DNA of 64,000 bases from Ruicaihuangia caeni (GCF_029952955.1 NZ_JASATX010000005.1:1-64000); one strand, 5' to 3'. Counted from the stretch's first letter, positions 18,889 through 27,698 are shown. Notes: generated by a model from the letters alone, not told the origin. Translations and numbers: made by a program.

Positions 18889-19296
18889 GTGACTGACCAG
18901 GCGTCGCGGCTGCAAGAACGGTACGGCCGAACGCCCGAAAGGGCGCAACGGGATCGACGGATGCTGTGGGTCTTCGGCGGCGCCGTGGCTCTCGTCTTCG
19001 TCGCGTGGGTCGTGTGGGCAGGGCTCCTCTCCCCCGGCGCCGAGATCGACTCGCGGACGACCGGCTACTCGGTGGACGAGAGCGCGAACGAGGTCGAAGT
19101 GCGCTGGCAGCTGACCGTCGAACCCGGTACGCCGGTGCAGTGCGCTGTGCAGGCGCTCAGCGAGTCGAAGAACATCGTCGGCTGGAAGATCGTCGACATC
19201 CCGGCATCCGACCGACATGTCAGGGCGTTCAGCGAGACGGTGCGCGTCATGCAGCCGGCGACGACAGGGTTGATCCACCACTGCTGGTCGCAGTAG
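18889..19296 (+). CDS. DUF4307 membrane protein
   Basis: A 135-aa protein with an RYGRTPERA motif near the N-terminus typical of DUF4307. One TM helix (about 25-45) and a C-terminal extracytoplasmic domain with two cysteines follow. It is consistently placed between mca and greA in actinobacteria, from memory. Start GTG 18889 is preferred over GTG 18883 because the GCGAGGAG ribosome site sits five bases upstream. Its function is unknown. Confidence 0.85.
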   Translation: MTDQASRLQERYGRTPERAQRDRRMLWVFGGAVALVFVAWVVWAGLLSPGAEIDSRTTGYSVDESANEVEVRWQLTVEPGTPVQCAVQALSESKNIVGWKIVDIPASDRHVRAFSETVRVMQPATTGLIHHCWSQ

Positions 19297-19299
19297 AAT
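19270..19299 (+). promoter_or_regulatory. Candidate greA promoter
   Basis: TTGATC (19270-19275) and TAGAAT (19294-19299) are separated by 18 bases. The -10 box overlaps the stop codon of the DUF4307 gene. The predicted start near 19306 gives greA a leader of about 50 nt containing the hairpin at 19315-19334. Confidence 0.5.
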
Positions 19300-19314
19300 G
19301 TGGCATTCACCAGG

Positions 19315-19334
19315 GACCGGCCGAACGGCCGGTC
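19315..19334 (+). other. Hairpin in the greA leader (possible attenuator or terminator)
   Basis: GACCGGCC (19315-19322) pairs perfectly with GGCCGGTC (19327-19334) across a GAAC loop, followed by TCATTTCG. It lies 22 bases upstream of the greA ATG. It could terminate DUF4307 read-through or, with the promoter at 19270, attenuate greA itself. Confidence 0.55.
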
Positions 19335-19355
19335 TCATTTCGTATGAGGAGCAGT

Positions 19356-19841
19356 ATGTCTGACACTTCGGTCACCTGGCTGACCCAGGAGGCGTACGAC
19401 CGGCTGAGTGCAGAGCTCGCGCAGCTCAGCGGCGAAGGCCGCACCGAGATCGCGAAGCGCATCGAGGCTGCGCGCGAAGAAGGCGACCTCAAGGAGAACG
19501 GCGGCTATCACGCGGCCAAGGACGAGCAGGGCAAGATGGAGGCCCGCATCCGTCAGCTGACCGAGCTGCTTCGCACTGCGACGGTCGGCGAGCCCCCGGC
19601 CAGCGACGGCACAGTCGCCCCGGGCACCCTGATCACCGCTGAGATTCTCGGCGACGAGTCGACGTTCGTGCTCGGCAGCCGCGAGATCGCGGGCGACAGC
19701 GACCTCGACGTGTACAGCGAGCAGAGCCCGCTAGGTGCGGCAATCATGGGCCGCAAGGCCGGCGACACCACCAGCTACATCGCGCCGAATGGCAAAGAGA
19801 TCACCGTCAAGGTCTTGAAGGTCGAGAGCTTCGCGGGCTGA
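19356..19841 (+). CDS. greA: Transcription elongation factor GreA
   Basis: A 161-aa factor that enters the RNA polymerase secondary channel and stimulates transcript cleavage in backtracked complexes. The N-terminal coiled coil contains the catalytic-tip region EEGDLKENGGYHAAKDEQGK (about 43-62), with acidic residues at the tip. The C-terminal FKBP-like domain includes SPLGAAIMGRKAGD. ATG 19356 follows a GAGGAG site. The long open frame upstream in the same phase is not conserved. Confidence 0.96.
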   Translation: MSDTSVTWLTQEAYDRLSAELAQLSGEGRTEIAKRIEAAREEGDLKENGGYHAAKDEQGKMEARIRQLTELLRTATVGEPPASDGTVAPGTLITAEILGDESTFVLGSREIAGDSDLDVYSEQSPLGAAIMGRKAGDTTSYIAPNGKEITVKVLKVESFAG

Positions 19842-19944
19842 TGCGTCTCCGTTGCGCCGCGGGCAGTTAGCCGACTGCAGGCTTGGCGCCTCGGCTCGCA
19901 CGGCCATCGCTGATCGCTGATCGCTGAATGATCCGCCGCGGCGG

Positions 19945-21204
19945 TCACACCGATCGCGGTGAATAGCCCGCAGACCGCAGGGCCGCGAGCACCCGCTCGG
20001 CGTGCTCCGGCCCGCGCGTCTCGATGTGCAGTTCGAGTTCGACCTGGCTGATCTGCAGGCCGCCGCCATGCCTGGTGTGCAGCACTTCGACGACGTTCGC
20101 GTTCTGCTCGGCGACGATCTCGGCCGTCCTTGCGAGTTGTCCTGGGCGGTCGGGCAGCGGGATCCGAAGCTTCAGGTACCGTTCCGACGCGGCGAGCCCA
20201 TGACTCACGATGCGCTCGAGCATGAGCGGGTCGATGTTGCCGCCGCTCAGCACGGCGACCGTCGGGCCGGTCGCGTCGATCTTGCCGCTGAGGATCGCCG
20301 CCACGCCCACGGCACCCGCGGGTTCGACCACGAGCTTCGCGCGCTCGATCAGCACGAGGAGCGCCTTCGCGATCTCGTCGTCGTCGACGGTCACCACGTC
20401 GTCGACGGCCTGGCGCACGATCTCGAAGTTCAGCGCGCCCGGCTTCGACACCGCGATGCCATCGGCGATGGTGGGAGTGATCTCGATGTCCACCGGTTCA
20501 CCGCGTTCGAGTGACAGCGGATAGGGCGCGGCGTTCTCGGCCTGCACGCCGATCACCTTGATGCGCTTGCCCTCGGCGGCCGCGCGCTGCTTGACCGCGC
20601 TCGCGATGCCGGCGATGAGCCCGCCACCGCCGATCGGCACGACGATGGTCGCGACATCCGGTACTTGATCGAGGATCTCGAGACCGAGCGTGCCCTGCCC
20701 CATCACGACGTCGTAGTGGTCGAACGGCGGGATCAGCACGGCGCCGGTAGAGGCTGCGAACTCGGCAGCGGCGCGCAGCGGCTGGTCGACGGTGTGCCCG
20801 CTCAGCACCACCTCGGCGCCATAGGCGCGGGTCGCCTGCAGCTTCGGCAGGGCGACGCCGACAGGCATGAATATCGTCGCCTTGATGCCGAGTTCGCGCG
20901 CTGCGAAGGCGACGCCCTGGGCGTGGTTTCCAGCGGATGCCGCGACCACTCCCCTCGCGCGCTCCTCGTCGCTCAGCCGCGCCATGCGGTTGTACGCGCC
21001 GCGGATCTTGTACGACCCCGTGCGCTGCAGGTTCTCGCACTTCAGCGAGACCGGGTGGCCGAGCACCTCGGCGAGGTAGCGCGAGCTCTCCATGGGGGTC
21101 GGGTCGGCCGCCCGCGAGACGACTTCACGGGCCGCCTCGAACTCCGCGAGCGAAGGCCCGGCGAAGACCGTGGCGGCATCAGCGGGCGCCGCGTGCTCAT
21201 GCAT
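19945..21204 (-). CDS. ilvA: Threonine ammonia-lyase (threonine dehydratase)
   Basis: A 419-aa PLP enzyme that deaminates threonine to 2-oxobutyrate, the first step of isoleucine synthesis or threonine catabolism. The Schiff-base Lys is in RTGSYKIRGAYN (about 62-73), and the phosphate-binding glycine loop is PIGGGGLIAG (about 190-199). A single C-terminal ACT-like domain (about 330-415) fits the short IlvA/TdcB-with-ACT type rather than the two-domain E. coli IlvA. Its ATG overlaps the end of the upstream AI-2E exporter gene by eight bases. Confidence 0.93.
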   Translation of the reverse strand: MHEHAAPADAATVFAGPSLAEFEAAREVVSRAADPTPMESSRYLAEVLGHPVSLKCENLQRTGSYKIRGAYNRMARLSDEERARGVVAASAGNHAQGVAFAARELGIKATIFMPVGVALPKLQATRAYGAEVVLSGHTVDQPLRAAAEFAASTGAVLIPPFDHYDVVMGQGTLGLEILDQVPDVATIVVPIGGGGLIAGIASAVKQRAAAEGKRIKVIGVQAENAAPYPLSLERGEPVDIEITPTIADGIAVSKPGALNFEIVRQAVDDVVTVDDDEIAKALLVLIERAKLVVEPAGAVGVAAILSGKIDATGPTVAVLSGGNIDPLMLERIVSHGLAASERYLKLRIPLPDRPGQLARTAEIVAEQNANVVEVLHTRHGGGLQISQVELELHIETRGPEHAERVLAALRSAGYSPRSV

Positions 21205-22336
21205 CCGCGATCACATCCTTCAGTTGCGGATGGGGGTTCGTGCGCCACTGCCCGGAGGCGATGTACTTCACGATGACGTTGAGGGTCGCGATGACTGGCA
21301 CCGCGAACAGGGTGCCAGGGATGCCGGCGAGCATGCCGCCGCCCGCGACCGCCAGCACGACGGCGAGCGGGTGCACCTTGACCGCCGAGCCCATGATCAG
21401 CGGTTGCAGCACGTGGCCCTCGATCTGCTGCACGAGCAGCACGATCCCGAGCATGATGAGCGCGATCCAGATGTCGTAGTAGAGGAGCGCCACGAGCACG
21501 GCCAGCGCGCCCGAGACGAGGGCACCGATGATGGGCACGAATGAGCCGAGGAACACCGCGACCGCGATCGGGATCACGAGCGGAAGCTGCAGGATGGCCG
21601 CCCCGATGCCGATGCCGACGGCATCGACGAAGGCGACGAAGATCTGCACCTTCACGAAGTTGGTGAGCGTGACCCAGCCGGCCTGGCCTCCGCCCATGAT
21701 CGCCGGGCGCGCGCGGCGCGGGAAGACCCTGACGACCCAGTGCCAGATGCTTCGACCGTCGATCAGCATGAACAGCGTCGCGAACAGGGCGAGCAGCGCG
21801 CCGGTGATGAAATGCCCGGCGCTCGCCCCGAGTGACGTCGCCCCCGAGATGATGAACTGGCTGTCGCGCTGAATGGACTCGACCGCCGCCTGCACATACC
21901 CGTTGATGTCGGCCTCGGTGAGATGCAGCGGCGATTCGAGCAACCAGGTCTTGAGGTCGTCGTAGCGCTCGAGCGCCTTGGTCTGCAGCGACGGCACACC
22001 CTCCGCGACCTGCGTGATCACGAGGTACACCAACGCCGCCACGACCGCGATCAATCCGAGTTCGGAGACGGCGACCGCGAGACCCTTGGGCCAGCGGTGC
22101 GACTGCAGCCAGTTGCAGAACGGGACGAGCAGCGCCGCGATGAGCACGGCCACCATGAGCGGGATCACGAGCAGCCTGAGCTGCATGACGAGGAAGACGA
22201 CCACACCGAGCACGGCGAGCATCGCGAGGATGCGCCAAGCCCACGCGCCGGCGATGTGCATGCCGATGGGCAGGGAGTCGCTCACGATCTCCGCGCGCGA
22301 CCGCTCAGTCGTCGCGATGCGCTTCCGGAATGCCAC
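21197..22336 (-). CDS. AI-2E family transporter (PerM/YdiK-like)
   Basis: A 379-aa protein with eight predicted TM helices: a pair near 35-80, one near 90-110, and the C-terminal group from about 165 with FVAFVDAVGIGIGA and GSFVPIIGALVSG. These are the hallmark PIG-rich segments of the AI-2E exporter superfamily. Members act in export of signals or in Na+/H+ antiport, and the substrate here is unknown. Start GTG 22336 has TACACT six bases upstream. It is divergent from the YcaQ-like gene and overlaps ilvA. Confidence 0.88.
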   Translation of the reverse strand: MAFRKRIATTERSRAEIVSDSLPIGMHIAGAWAWRILAMLAVLGVVVFLVMQLRLLVIPLMVAVLIAALLVPFCNWLQSHRWPKGLAVAVSELGLIAVVAALVYLVITQVAEGVPSLQTKALERYDDLKTWLLESPLHLTEADINGYVQAAVESIQRDSQFIISGATSLGASAGHFITGALLALFATLFMLIDGRSIWHWVVRVFPRRARPAIMGGGQAGWVTLTNFVKVQIFVAFVDAVGIGIGAAILQLPLVIPIAVAVFLGSFVPIIGALVSGALAVLVALLYYDIWIALIMLGIVLLVQQIEGHVLQPLIMGSAVKVHPLAVVLAVAGGGMLAGIPGTLFAVPVIATLNVIVKYIASGQWRTNPHPQLKDVIADA

Positions 22337-22342
22337 CTCTTC

Positions 22343-22348
22343 AGTGTA
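22343..22348 (-). promoter_or_regulatory. Leaderless -10 box of the AI-2E exporter gene
   Basis: TACACT on the minus strand lies six bases before GTG 22336. With the box at 22386 it forms a compact divergent leaderless promoter pair. Confidence 0.5.
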
Positions 22349-22385
22349 TTGGCGCGCAACCCGAGAGCATGTCGGTAGCCCTGGC

Positions 22386-22391
22386 TAGCAT
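22386..22391 (+). promoter_or_regulatory. Leaderless -10 box of the YcaQ-like gene
   Basis: TAGCAT lies seven bases before GTG 22399 with no Shine-Dalgarno. It excludes an earlier in-frame start at 22330. Confidence 0.5.
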
Positions 22392-22398
22392 CGGGCAC

Positions 22399-23601
22399 GT
22401 GACTCGCCTCCTCGCGACCGATTCGGTGTCGCCTGCTCTCGCCCGGCGCATTGCCGTGGCCGCACAAGGCTTCGGCTCGATGCCGGGCGGCCCTGTGACG
22501 GCACGTCGTCTTCGATCGACGATCGAGAAGCTCGGGCTGCTGCAGCTCGACTCGGTGAATGTCTTCGAGCGCAGCCACTACCTGCCGCCGCTGGCACGCC
22601 TGGGCTCGTATGACCGGGCGCTGCTCGACGAGCTCGCGCTGTCGCCCGGCAAGGGTCATGTGGAGTACGTGGCGCACGAAGCAGCCGTGATTCCGGTGTC
22701 GACGTGGCCGCTGCTGCGCTGGCGCATGGAGCGGTACCGCGGCGAAGAGGAGCGGGAGTGGTTCGAGGCGAACCGCCCGCTCGCTCACTGGCTGCTCGAC
22801 GAGCTTGCCGAGAAGGGCCCCCTTCGCGTGAGTGAGATCGAGCACGACGCGAACGTCTCCCGCGGGCCGTGGTGGGGGTGGTCCGACGTGAAGATCGCGA
22901 TGGAGCATCTGTTCCGCCGGGGCGAGGTGACCACCGCCGGCCGCCAACGGTTCGAGCGCGTGTATGCGCTGCCGCACCAAGTGCTTCCGCGCGAGGTGCT
23001 CGACCTCGAGGTTCCGGCAGCCGATGCCAAGCGGCAGCTCGTCGAGCGCGCTGCCCGCGCATACGGCATCGCGACGGCATCCGACCTCGCCGATTACTTC
23101 CGCATGCGGCGCGACGACACGATGACCGCGATCCGCGAGCTCGTCGATGGAGGCGTGCTGGTGCCGGTCGCCGTCGACGGCTGGCGCGACCTCGCCTACC
23201 TTCACGCCGAGGCGAGACGGCCGCGCAAGATCACTGCGGCCGCGCTGCTCTCACCATTCGACCCGGTCGTGTGGTTCAGGCGTCGCGCCGAGCGGCTCTT
23301 CGATTTCCACTACCGCATCGAGATCTACACGCCGGCCCACAAACGTGTGCACGGCTACTACACGCTGCCGCTTCTCCTCGACGATCGACTCGTGGGGCGC
23401 ATGGACCTCAAGAGCGATCGCAAGGCGAAGACACTGCTCGTGCAGTCGGCGTGGCGCGAGTCGGGTGCGAGGGCGGAGGTGGAGCGCATCGTGCCGCTGC
23501 TTGACCAGGCGATGCGCTGGCAGGGGCTCGAGCGCGTGCAGTTCTCCGGGCGCGGCGACCTCTCGGCGGAACTCGAAGCGGCGGCATCCGCACTGCGCTA
23601 G
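22399..23601 (+). CDS. YcaQ/AlkZ-like winged-helix DNA glycosylase
   Basis: A 400-aa HTH_42-superfamily protein built of tandem winged helices. The catalytic-type QLD motif appears in GLLQLDSVNVFERSHY (about 49-64), the QxD form of YcaQ enzymes that unhook interstrand crosslinks. Also typical are YVAHEAAVIP, LLSPFDPVVWFR and the C-terminal HGYYTLPLLLDDRLVGRMDLK. The likely role is repair of alkylated or crosslinked DNA. It is monocistronic with its own leaderless promoter. Confidence 0.88.
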   Translation: MTRLLATDSVSPALARRIAVAAQGFGSMPGGPVTARRLRSTIEKLGLLQLDSVNVFERSHYLPPLARLGSYDRALLDELALSPGKGHVEYVAHEAAVIPVSTWPLLRWRMERYRGEEEREWFEANRPLAHWLLDELAEKGPLRVSEIEHDANVSRGPWWGWSDVKIAMEHLFRRGEVTTAGRQRFERVYALPHQVLPREVLDLEVPAADAKRQLVERAARAYGIATASDLADYFRMRRDDTMTAIRELVDGGVLVPVAVDGWRDLAYLHAEARRPRKITAAALLSPFDPVVWFRRRAERLFDFHYRIEIYTPAHKRVHGYYTLPLLLDDRLVGRMDLKSDRKAKTLLVQSAWRESGARAEVERIVPLLDQAMRWQGLERVQFSGRGDLSAELEAAASALR

Positions 23602-23717
23602 CGACTGCCCGAGCCGGCACTCGTCACAGCGTGATGGCCGATCGGCGACGGACACCCGTTTCAGAACCGTTCGGGACCGCGAACTGTCTCAGAAGTTGTC
23701 GGCGGCGCGAGACGGTC

Positions 23718-24605
23718 TCAGAAGCGGTCTGCGCTGCCGAGAAGTCGGCGGATGCGGTCGGGAATCGGCGGGTGGGTCGAGAACATGCGATCGATGATTC
23801 CGGGCTTCGTGGGGTCTGAGATCCACATGTGCGCCATGGAGGTGTTCTGTCGACGCATCGGCCTGCCGTACTCCCCCAGCTTGTGGAGCGCGCTCGCGAG
23901 CGCTTCGGGATGCCGCGTGGTCAGAGCCCCGGTGGCGTCGGCCAGGTACTCGCGCTCGCGAGACACCGCCGCCTGCACCAGCCCGGCGACGAGCGGCGCG
24001 ATGAGCATCGCCGCGATGCCGAGCACGAGGATGATCGGGTTCGCGTTGTTGTTGTTGCGGTTGCCCCCGGCGAAGAACGACATGCGAAGCAGGATGTCGG
24101 CGAGGAAGCCGATGACGACCACGAGACCGAAGACGATCATCGAGACGCGGATGTCGTAGTTCTTCACGTGACCCATCTCGTGAGCCATGACGCCCTCGAG
24201 CTCGGAATCGGTCATGATCTCGAGCAGCCCTGTGGTGGCCGCGACGATGGCGTGCTCCGGATCACGGCCCGTGGCGAACGCGTTCGGCGCGGGATCGTCG
24301 ATCACATAGACCTTCGGCATGGGCATGCCGTTCGTGATCGCGAGGTTCTCGACGGTGCGATACAGCCGCGGCTCGTCCGCCTTCGTGATCTCGCGACCGC
24401 CCGAGATGGCCACCGCCTGCCGACCCGCTGCGAAGTACTGCAGCACCACGTAGGCCAGCGAACCGACGATCGTTCCGATGAAGATCGTCCAACTGCCATC
24501 ACCGTAGTACCAGTTCGCGAAGAACCCGAGCCCGCCGATGATCAGCAGGAAGACCAGGATGATGAAGACGGTATTGCGTTTGTTCCGTGCGATCGCGCGG
24601 TACAT
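23718..24605 (-). CDS. htpX: Membrane zinc metalloprotease HtpX
   Basis: A 295-aa M48B protease that degrades misfolded membrane proteins. Two N-terminal TM helices (about 12-32, 38-58) precede the zinc motif HEMGH (about 141-145). Two further TM segments and the third ligand region REYLADATGA (about 216-225) follow. It lies 15 bp downstream of lemA; a LemA-HtpX pair is a widespread operon. An Asn-rich stretch (NRNNNNAN near 182) is unusual for a high-GC gene. Confidence 0.94.
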   Translation of the reverse strand: MYRAIARNKRNTVFIILVFLLIIGGLGFFANWYYGDGSWTIFIGTIVGSLAYVVLQYFAAGRQAVAISGGREITKADEPRLYRTVENLAITNGMPMPKVYVIDDPAPNAFATGRDPEHAIVAATTGLLEIMTDSELEGVMAHEMGHVKNYDIRVSMIVFGLVVVIGFLADILLRMSFFAGGNRNNNNANPIILVLGIAAMLIAPLVAGLVQAAVSREREYLADATGALTTRHPEALASALHKLGEYGRPMRRQNTSMAHMWISDPTKPGIIDRMFSTHPPIPDRIRRLLGSADRF

Positions 24606-24620
24606 TCAGCGTCCCGCCGA

Positions 24621-25187
24621 CTAGAACTGAACGCGCGGAGGCTCCGCGATCGCGGCAGTGTCGCCCACCTCGAAGAACTCGCGCTCCGTGAAGCCCAACC
24701 CCCGAACGAACAGCGTGTTGGGGAAGAGCTTGATCTTGGTGTTGAGCTCGCGCACGCCGCCGTTGTAGAACCGGCGCGAGGCCTGGATCTTGTCTTCGGT
24801 GTCGACCAGTTCGGCCTGCAGTTGCAGGAAGTTCTGGCTCGCCTGCAACTGGGGGTACGCCTCGGCGACCGCGAAGATCGATTTCAGCGCCTGCTGCATG
24901 TGGTTCTCGGCGACGGATGCCTCGGCCGGCCCGTGGGCGGAAAGCGTCTCGGCGCGCGCCTGGGTCACCGACTCGAAGACGGCTTTCTCATGAGCGGCAT
25001 ATCCCTTCACGGTGTCGATGAGGTTCGGGATCAGGTCCGCGCGGCGCTTGAGCTGCACGGTGATGTCGCTCCATGCCTCATCGACGCGCACGTTGAGCGT
25101 GACGAGCGAGTTGTACGTCGCCCAGAGGTAGATGCCGACGATCACGACCAGCAGCACGATCACGCCGATGACGATGAGGGTTTCCAT
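24621..25187 (-). CDS. lemA: LemA family protein
   Basis: A 188-aa protein with an N-terminal TM helix (about 2-23) followed by an elongated helical bundle. Conserved blocks are YNSLVTLNVRVDEAWSDI, QLKRRADLIPNLIDTVKGY and RFYNGGVRELNTKI. LemA is a membrane-anchored protein of uncertain biochemical role, often encoded with htpX. Start ATG 25187 is supported by TATCAT six bases upstream. Confidence 0.95.
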   Translation of the reverse strand: METLIVIGVIVLLVVIVGIYLWATYNSLVTLNVRVDEAWSDITVQLKRRADLIPNLIDTVKGYAAHEKAVFESVTQARAETLSAHGPAEASVAENHMQQALKSIFAVAEAYPQLQASQNFLQLQAELVDTEDKIQASRRFYNGGVRELNTKIKLFPNTLFVRGLGFTEREFFEVGDTAAIAEPPRVQF

Positions 25188-25193
25188 ATCGGC

Positions 25194-25199
25194 ATGATA
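25194..25199 (-). promoter_or_regulatory. Leaderless -10 box of lemA-htpX
   Basis: TATCAT on the minus strand lies six bases before ATG 25187. It presumably drives the two-gene lemA-htpX operon. Confidence 0.5.
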
Positions 25200-25420
25200 C
25201 GTGAGCGAGCCCTTGGATCCGCTGGGTTCTGAGCACTCTCGAAGGCCGGAGCCGAAGTTTGCTCACCCTCCCCGCGCCCGAGAATACGGGGCAAGAGGCA
25301 GTGGCGCCGCCTCGCGCGTCGTTCAGTCCAGGCGCCCCGGTCGATCGGCGCTCCGACACGGCACCCGTGGTGGAAAGAGCCGCCTGGATTCGTCGACGCT
25401 CGCCTAGGGTAGACCGTACT

Positions 25421-27556
25421 GTGCACCCCCTGTCCGCTGCCCCTCGCACCGCTCGCCGCGAGGCGACGGCGACGCGGGTCGCCCGCGTGGCGGTCGTGGC
25501 GCTCATGGCGATGATCGCGCTCTCGCTGTCCGCTCCTGCCGCGGCATCGCCGGGAGAACAGGGCGAGTCGGCAGCCACTGCCCTTGGCGAGGTGACGCTC
25601 TCGCCGACACCCGCGGCCGACGGCTTCTTGCCCGTCGGCTCGGTGACGGCCTCGGGCACGGCGACCGCGGGCAGCACGATCGTCGTGGACATCGTGCGGG
25701 CGGGGCAGCCGCCGCAAGCGGGCTGCACGGCATCCGCATCGCCCGTCGATGGGCGCTGGTCATGCGCGACGCCGCTGCCCAACGGTGAACTGACATTGCG
25801 CGTGACCGAGTTCCGCGACGGCGACTCGCTGGACTCGTGGACCACGCGACTGCTGGTGCTCGGACCTCCCGTCATCTCAGGGCCGGCGCTCGGCATCGGC
25901 ATCGTGAAAGGGGTCGGCTACCCGTCTGCGCTCGTGCGCGCCACCGCGACCGGGCCGGCCAGCGCCGCCGTCGACTGCGGACGGGTCGACTCCGGCGGCA
26001 GCTGGACCTGCCTGCTCGTGGCGGGCGATGGCTCCAGGCTTCCCAGCGGCAGCTACACCGTCAGCGTGGAGCAAGGAGCACCTGGAGCCTCACCACGGTG
26101 GTCGCACGCACAGTCGCGAACACTGACGATCGACACCGACAATCCCCCGGCGCCGACGGTCACCTCGCCGGCTGCTGGTCAGCGCATCACGACCCAGCCG
26201 ACGACGTATGCGGGCACCGGAGAGAACAACGCGACGGTCTCGGTCTTCGTATCAGGTGTGAGCGCCCCGGTGTGCACCGCGCTCGTGGCAGGCGGCGCGT
26301 GGTCGTGCCAGGGAACCGATGTGCCGAGAGGCACCTGGCTCGTGCACGCGCTGCAATGGGATGCCGCCGGCAATCCCGGCCCTTCGAACCTGCCCTTCGA
26401 GGTGCACTACGGACGTGCACCAGCGAGCGCCCAACCCACACTCCCGACCGCACCGAGCACGCCGTCGCCGCCGCCCTCGGAGACGTTGGACCCCGAGGCC
26501 GTGGATCCGACGCCGGCACCGGATGAGGGGCCGACCTCCGCTCCCTCGGCCGATCCTTTCTTCCCCGGGCCCGTGCCTGCCCCCGACCGCGGCGAGACTC
26601 CGCCGCTGCTCACCTGGGGCACCCCGACCGGGTTCGGCTGGAACATACCGACACCGGTCGAGGCCTTCGAGCGCGGCAATTGGGCGATCGCCCCGTTCCT
26701 CGGGCTGGTGTTCGTCGTCTTCGTCGCGCTGCCCCTGCGCATGGCGATGCTGCTCGCTGCGGGCAGCAGCAGGCCGCGCGTGCGGTTCTTCGGCCGAAAC
26801 CGGCCGCTTGCGGCATCCGCCGGCGAGGACGGTCCGCTCGTGCGCCCCGCGATCGTGGTCGGCGGCGCCGTGCTCGGAGCCGCGATCCTGGCCGCTCTGT
26901 CGACCGGTCTGCTGCCGGAGTCCCGCTATGTGCGGCTGCTCGGCGCGATCGGGGCGGGAATCGTCGTGCTGAATCTCGTGGGGGTCGCGCTGGCATCACG
27001 CCTCGCCTCGCGCGCGCTTCGCGTCACCACATGGCAGCGCTTCGTGCCCGCGTACCTCGCCCTCGCGGCGCTCGCGACGCTCGCCTCCAGGATGTTCGAC
27101 GTCCATCCGCCGATCGTGCTCGGTGTGCTGATCGCCACCACCATCCCGCTTCAGATCCCGCGCGCACGGCGTGCTGCGATCGCCCTGACGCAGCTCGTCG
27201 CGCTGACGGCACTCGCCACCGCCGCGTGGATCGCGCACTCGGCGATGGGGCGAGTGGATGGCTTCTGGGCTTCGACGCTGAGCGAGTTCCTCGCTACGGT
27301 CTGCCTCGCAGGATTCGGCTCGGCGGTGCTGCTGACGCTGCCGATCAGAGCATTGCCCGGGCGCATCGTGTTCGCCTGGTCGCCCCTGGCATGGGCGGTG
27401 ACGACCTTCGTGGTCGTGCTGCTCGCAGCCGTCGTGCTCATGGCCGGTTCGACAACGCTGATCGTCGCGGCGTTCGCGATTCCGGTCGGGTTCGCGGCAT
27501 GCGTGCTCGCCGCCTGGCTGTGGCAGCGGTATGTGGCGCCAGAGAGCCGCCGCTAG
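25421..27556 (+). CDS. Secreted/membrane protein with Ig-like repeats and a C-terminal multi-TM domain
   Basis: A 711-aa protein of unrecognised family. It has an Arg-rich N-terminus and a signal-like hydrophobic segment ending SAPAAASPG (about 40). Three extracellular beta-rich repeats follow (about 55-160, 160-240, 245-335), each with paired Cys/Trp signatures such as DGRWSCATPL, GGSWTCLLV and GGAWSCQGTD. Next come a Pro/Ser/Thr-rich stalk (about 345-410) and some nine hydrophobic helices (about 440-705). The repeats resemble bacterial Ig-like adhesion or wall-spanning modules. GTG 25421 is chosen because a TAGGGT box is ten bases upstream and it starts the signal peptide cleanly; a longer frame exists. 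Confidence 0.75.
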   Translation: MHPLSAAPRTARREATATRVARVAVVALMAMIALSLSAPAAASPGEQGESAATALGEVTLSPTPAADGFLPVGSVTASGTATAGSTIVVDIVRAGQPPQAGCTASASPVDGRWSCATPLPNGELTLRVTEFRDGDSLDSWTTRLLVLGPPVISGPALGIGIVKGVGYPSALVRATATGPASAAVDCGRVDSGGSWTCLLVAGDGSRLPSGSYTVSVEQGAPGASPRWSHAQSRTLTIDTDNPPAPTVTSPAAGQRITTQPTTYAGTGENNATVSVFVSGVSAPVCTALVAGGAWSCQGTDVPRGTWLVHALQWDAAGNPGPSNLPFEVHYGRAPASAQPTLPTAPSTPSPPPSETLDPEAVDPTPAPDEGPTSAPSADPFFPGPVPAPDRGETPPLLTWGTPTGFGWNIPTPVEAFERGNWAIAPFLGLVFVVFVALPLRMAMLLAAGSSRPRVRFFGRNRPLAASAGEDGPLVRPAIVVGGAVLGAAILAALSTGLLPESRYVRLLGAIGAGIVVLNLVGVALASRLASRALRVTTWQRFVPAYLALAALATLASRMFDVHPPIVLGVLIATTIPLQIPRARRAAIALTQLVALTALATAAWIAHSAMGRVDGFWASTLSEFLATVCLAGFGSAVLLTLPIRALPGRIVFAWSPLAWAVTTFVVVLLAAVVLMAGSTTLIVAAFAIPVGFAACVLAAWLWQRYVAPESRR

Positions 27557-27568
27557 GCTCGCAGGCGA

Positions 27569-27641
27569 GTCCCGGTAGCCCAACGGCAGAGGCAGGCGAC
27601 TTAAAATCGCCTCAGTCTGGGTTCGAATCCCAGTCGGGACA
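27569..27641 (+). tRNA. tRNA with anticodon UAA (nominal Leu), class-I short variable arm
   Basis: A complete 73-nt cloverleaf. The acceptor GTCCCGG pairs with TCGGGAC, and the discriminator is A. The D-arm is GCCC...GGC and the anticodon stem GGCGA/TCGCC with loop CTTAAAA, so the anticodon is TAA. The T-arm is CTGGG/CCCAG with TTCGAAT. No CCA is encoded. Bacterial leucine tRNAs normally have a long class-II variable arm, but here it is only TCAGT. Decoding of UUA is inferred from the anticodon; its charging identity is uncertain. Confidence 0.85.
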
Positions 27642-27698
27642 CAGGAGTCGAGCTTGCACCGCGAGTGGCGCGAACCCGACCGAACTCACAATCGCGGC

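Noticed and set aside
23602-23717. Repeats resembling the htpX 3' end (TTCTGA following a basic stretch, three times)
   Set aside because: The copies share only 6-8 bases each with variable spacing; this is too weak to call a duplication.
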